Origin: CAYOUV01 sp963790075
GTDB lineage: Bacteria; Chloroflexota; Anaerolineae; Anaerolineales; Villigracilaceae
DNA length: 64,000 nucleotides
Assembly (NCBI GenBank): GCA_963790075.1
Contig: CAWBNG010000003.1
Location: 1 to 64,000, forward strand
Direction: 5' to 3'
Under the pieces are notes generated by a model that saw nothing but the letters and a program-made list of their open reading frames with translations, was not told the origin of the DNA and did no database searches. Of this stretch, positions 62,229 to 64,000 are shown one piece after another. Within the stretch, counting starts at the first letter, position 1, and every line of letters starts with the position of its first letter. The position numbers and the translations under genes are program-made.

Positions 62229-62824
62229 TCGCCGCCATCATCCTTGCCGCCGGGATGTCGAAACGTATGGGACAACCCAAGCTGCTCCTGCCTTGGGAGG
62301 GAACAACCGTCCTGGGTAAGGTCATCAAAACATTTAAGCAGGCGGGGATCGAATATATTCTGGTCGTCACTGGAGGCGACCGAGAGCTAGTCGAAGCCAA
62401 CCTGACCGAACTTGCAACACAATTTCCAACCAGAAGCGTATTCAACCCTGAATTCGCCCAAGCTGAAATGCTCAGTTCACTACAGCGGGGTTTAGCGACA
62501 CTCCCATCGGAGGCTGAGGCAGCGCTGATTGGACTCGGCGACCAGCCGCAGGTCCAGGCAAGAACCGTGCGGCATGTCTGCGCCGCATTCGTTAAATCAG
62601 GCGCTCCACTGGTTGTCCCAAGCTATCAACTGAGGCGAGGACATCCCTGGCTTGTGGCGCGTTCACTCTGGGGCGAACTTATAAAATTGCCTCCATTGCA
62701 ATCGCCTCGCAGTTTCCTCCAGCGACACGCTTCCGATATTTATTATGTCAACGTTGATACTCCAAGCATCCTCGAGGACCTGGATACGCCCGAAGATTAC
62801 GCTCAATCGGGAAATGGTTCTTGA
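62225..62824 (+). CDS. mocA: MocA-like molybdenum cofactor cytidylyltransferase
   Basis: The 199-residue nucleotidyltransferase opens with AAIILAAGMSKRMGQPKLLL, the G-x-S-x-R-x-G-x-x-K nucleotide-binding loop. GLGDQPQVQARTVRHV carries the metal-binding Asp, and RRGHPWLVARSLWGEL and the ending DLDTPEDYAQ are typical. It should transfer CMP to molybdopterin. It is a second MocA domain, besides the one fused to YqeC 4 bases upstream. One may instead serve GMP transfer or a chaperone role. Confidence 0.92.
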   Translation: MIAAIILAAGMSKRMGQPKLLLPWEGTTVLGKVIKTFKQAGIEYILVVTGGDRELVEANLTELATQFPTRSVFNPEFAQAEMLSSLQRGLATLPSEAEAALIGLGDQPQVQARTVRHVCAAFVKSGAPLVVPSYQLRRGHPWLVARSLWGELIKLPPLQSPRSFLQRHASDIYYVNVDTPSILEDLDTPEDYAQSGNGS

Positions 62825-62909
62825 ATGTCCGTTGTAGATATGCTATTGTGATATTGGCTACAAGGTAACATCGCGGTACCATCCCGGTTCAGCCGGAAAG
62901 GAGGCTGCC

Positions 62910-63206
62910 ATGACGGACTGGGAGGAAATTACCGGATACATCCAAAACGCCATGCAGGCTGTTGACCAGGCCCATCAGGTGAGCGAAAACCTGCGTAATC
63001 ACACCACCCCCGAAAACTTTAACGCCTTCACAGAACACATGCAGGAACTCTACGAGCATCTGGGTACGCTAAAGTACTTGATGGAACACGAGAGCAAAGC
63101 ATCCATGGATGAAGTAGTGGACGCACTCAGCTGGATGTTCAGTGGCAAACCCGCGTCGTATCGCACCACCCCACGCGATGTGGTGCCAACGCACGATGAG
63201 GAGTGA
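62910..63206 (+). CDS. Small helical protein of unknown function
   Basis: The 98-residue acidic protein is mainly helical, with an N-terminal stretch ITGYIQNAMQAVDQAHQVSE and then MQELYEHLGTLKYLMEHESK. It has no signal peptide. AAAGGAGG lies just before its ATG. The gene has its own strong terminator at 63264 and a probable promoter in the 85-base gap upstream. I do not recognise the family. Confidence 0.75.
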   Translation: MTDWEEITGYIQNAMQAVDQAHQVSENLRNHTTPENFNAFTEHMQELYEHLGTLKYLMEHESKASMDEVVDALSWMFSGKPASYRTTPRDVVPTHDEE

Positions 63207-63263
63207 GAACTCCTTTTCAAAGCCCTGCACACTGGCTATCAGGTTCGTCCCAACCGAGTAATG

Positions 63264-63305
63264 GGCTGGCATTGCGTCCCTAGCAATGCCAGCCGCATTT
63301 TTAAT
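63264..63305 (+). terminator. Intrinsic terminator after the 62910 gene
   Basis: GGCTGGCATTGC pairs exactly with GCAATGCCAGCC over a 7-nt loop, followed by GCATTTTTAAT. Confidence 0.85.
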
Positions 63306-63369
63306 CAAGCAACTTAAATTGTGATAAACTCAACGCTATCCCAAAAGAAAAGGAATCATCGAATAGTAA

Positions 63370-64000
63370 ATGAAGTACTTGATCATTGTCAATCCGATCT
63401 CCGGTCGTGGTTTTGCAGACCGGGCCACTCCCAGGATCGAGGCGGCTTTACGCGCCAATGAACTGGAATTCGACCTGATTCGGACAGAAAGGCCCTGGCA
63501 CGCCGCAGAACTGGCCGAGCAGGGTGCCAAAGATGGTTATGATGTGATTGTCACTGCCAGTGGCGATGGGACTGCCAATGAAGCGCTCAACGGGCTGATG
63601 CGCGCTCGTGCAGCTGGCCACAACCATACCGCCATGGGCATCATCCCGGTCGGTACGGGAAATGATATGGCTTATGGAATGGGGATTCGCGGAAATCTCG
63701 AAGAAAGCATCGCGGTCCTGGCAAAAAAACAACGCCAAAAAGTAGACATCGGTTTGGTAAAAGGCGGAGATTATCCCGAAGGGCGTTATTTCGCCAACGG
63801 TGTCGGGGTCGGCTTTGACGCAGCCGTGGGCTTTGCGGCTGTTCAAATTCGTTGGGCACGCGGTCTGCTGGCTTACCTGATTGCAGTCATCCAGACCGTT
63901 TTTTTCTACTACCAAGCGCCTAAAGTTCGTATCACCTTGGATGAGGAGGTCATTGAACAGTCATCGCTGATGATTTCCATCATGAACGGACAGCGCATGG
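63370..64000 (+). CDS. Diacylglycerol/lipid kinase (YegS/DgkB-like), partial
   Basis: The gene runs off the right window edge after 210 codons. It opens with MKYLIIVNPISGRGFADRAT, the usual N-P-x-S-G-x-x nucleotide-binding start. VIVTASGDGTANEALNGLM is the conserved G-D-G-T motif and MGIIPVGTGNDMAYGMG the next. ANGVGVGFDAAVGF is the C-terminal family signature. It should phosphorylate diacylglycerol or a related lipid at the membrane. The start has no strong ribosome-binding site, but AAAGGAA lies about 15 bases upstream. Confidence 0.93.
   Translation, partial: MKYLIIVNPISGRGFADRATPRIEAALRANELEFDLIRTERPWHAAELAEQGAKDGYDVIVTASGDGTANEALNGLMRARAAGHNHTAMGIIPVGTGNDMAYGMGIRGNLEESIAVLAKKQRQKVDIGLVKGGDYPEGRYFANGVGVGFDAAVGFAAVQIRWARGLLAYLIAVIQTVFFYYQAPKVRITLDEEVIEQSSLMISIMNGQRM

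Noticed and set aside
1..64000. CRISPR array, prophage or integrative element
   Set aside because: I saw no regularly spaced repeats, integrase, phage structural genes or attachment-site pairs on reading the window.

Overview
The window looks like a chromosomal segment of a Chloroflexota bacterium, most likely class Anaerolineae. This is an inference from the mix of genes, not proof. The signs are: a full MinCDE system beside mreBCD/rodA; many lipoproteins with a lipobox followed by long Thr/Pro-rich linkers; a plasma-membrane-type (P3A) H+-ATPase; a UDP-glucuronate decarboxylase; and selenium/molybdenum hydroxylase maturation genes. No rRNA, CRISPR array, phage or intact insertion sequence was seen.

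Layout. 1-800: the 3' end of ptsI, a decayed transposase scrap, terminators and a tRNA-Gln with an unusual 8-nt anticodon loop. 838-10297 (minus strand): one long run reading mreB-mreC-mreD-mrdA-minC-minD-minE-rodA-gltX-membrane protein, driven by a strong extended -10 promoter at about 10350. 10445-14489: degV, udk, cyclophilin, a DedA-like protein and an M20 peptidase. 14546-23525: a large sensor kinase and its regulator, then a complete branched-chain amino-acid type ABC transporter (livKHMGF) and a CBS-ACT protein. 23719-33567: a second two-component pair, a candidate small RNA, then HEAT, PRC-barrel, P3A H+-ATPase, FtsH and HtrA. 33616-43077: rluB and scpB on the minus strand, then lipoproteins, UDP-xylose synthase, GtrA, a thioesterase, a BchI-like AAA+ ATPase and a glycosyltransferase. 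43166-51281: assorted metabolic and lipoprotein genes with a low-GC lipoprotein gene set inside a duplicated Nudix locus. 51858-54258: DoxX and DUF6790 membrane proteins and a class I aldolase. 54645-62824: a xanthine-dehydrogenase-type molybdenum hydroxylase with yqeB, yqeC-mocA and mocA maturation genes. 62910-64000: a small protein and the start of a lipid kinase.

The most striking signal is regulatory. Three promoters between 25857 and 29870 share the same architecture: CTTAAGG, 4 nt, CTTA-type half-site, 15 nt, then a -10-like hexamer followed by GAC. They lie upstream of a candidate small RNA, of HEAT-PRC-ATPase and of ftsH-htrA. All are just downstream of an OmpR-type regulator and its kinase. 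I read this as a local two-component regulon for cell-envelope energisation and protein quality control. The candidate RNA carries a UCUCCUCCUU anti-Shine-Dalgarno stretch that exactly matches the livK ribosome-binding site.

Five features are disrupted: an in-frame TAA in the second kinase, an in-frame TGA in the DoxX gene, +1 shifts in the molybdenum subunit and in a hydrolase, and the extra base in the tRNA. Three of these five look like a one-base lengthening of a short homopolymer, so assembly error must be excluded before biology is invoked.
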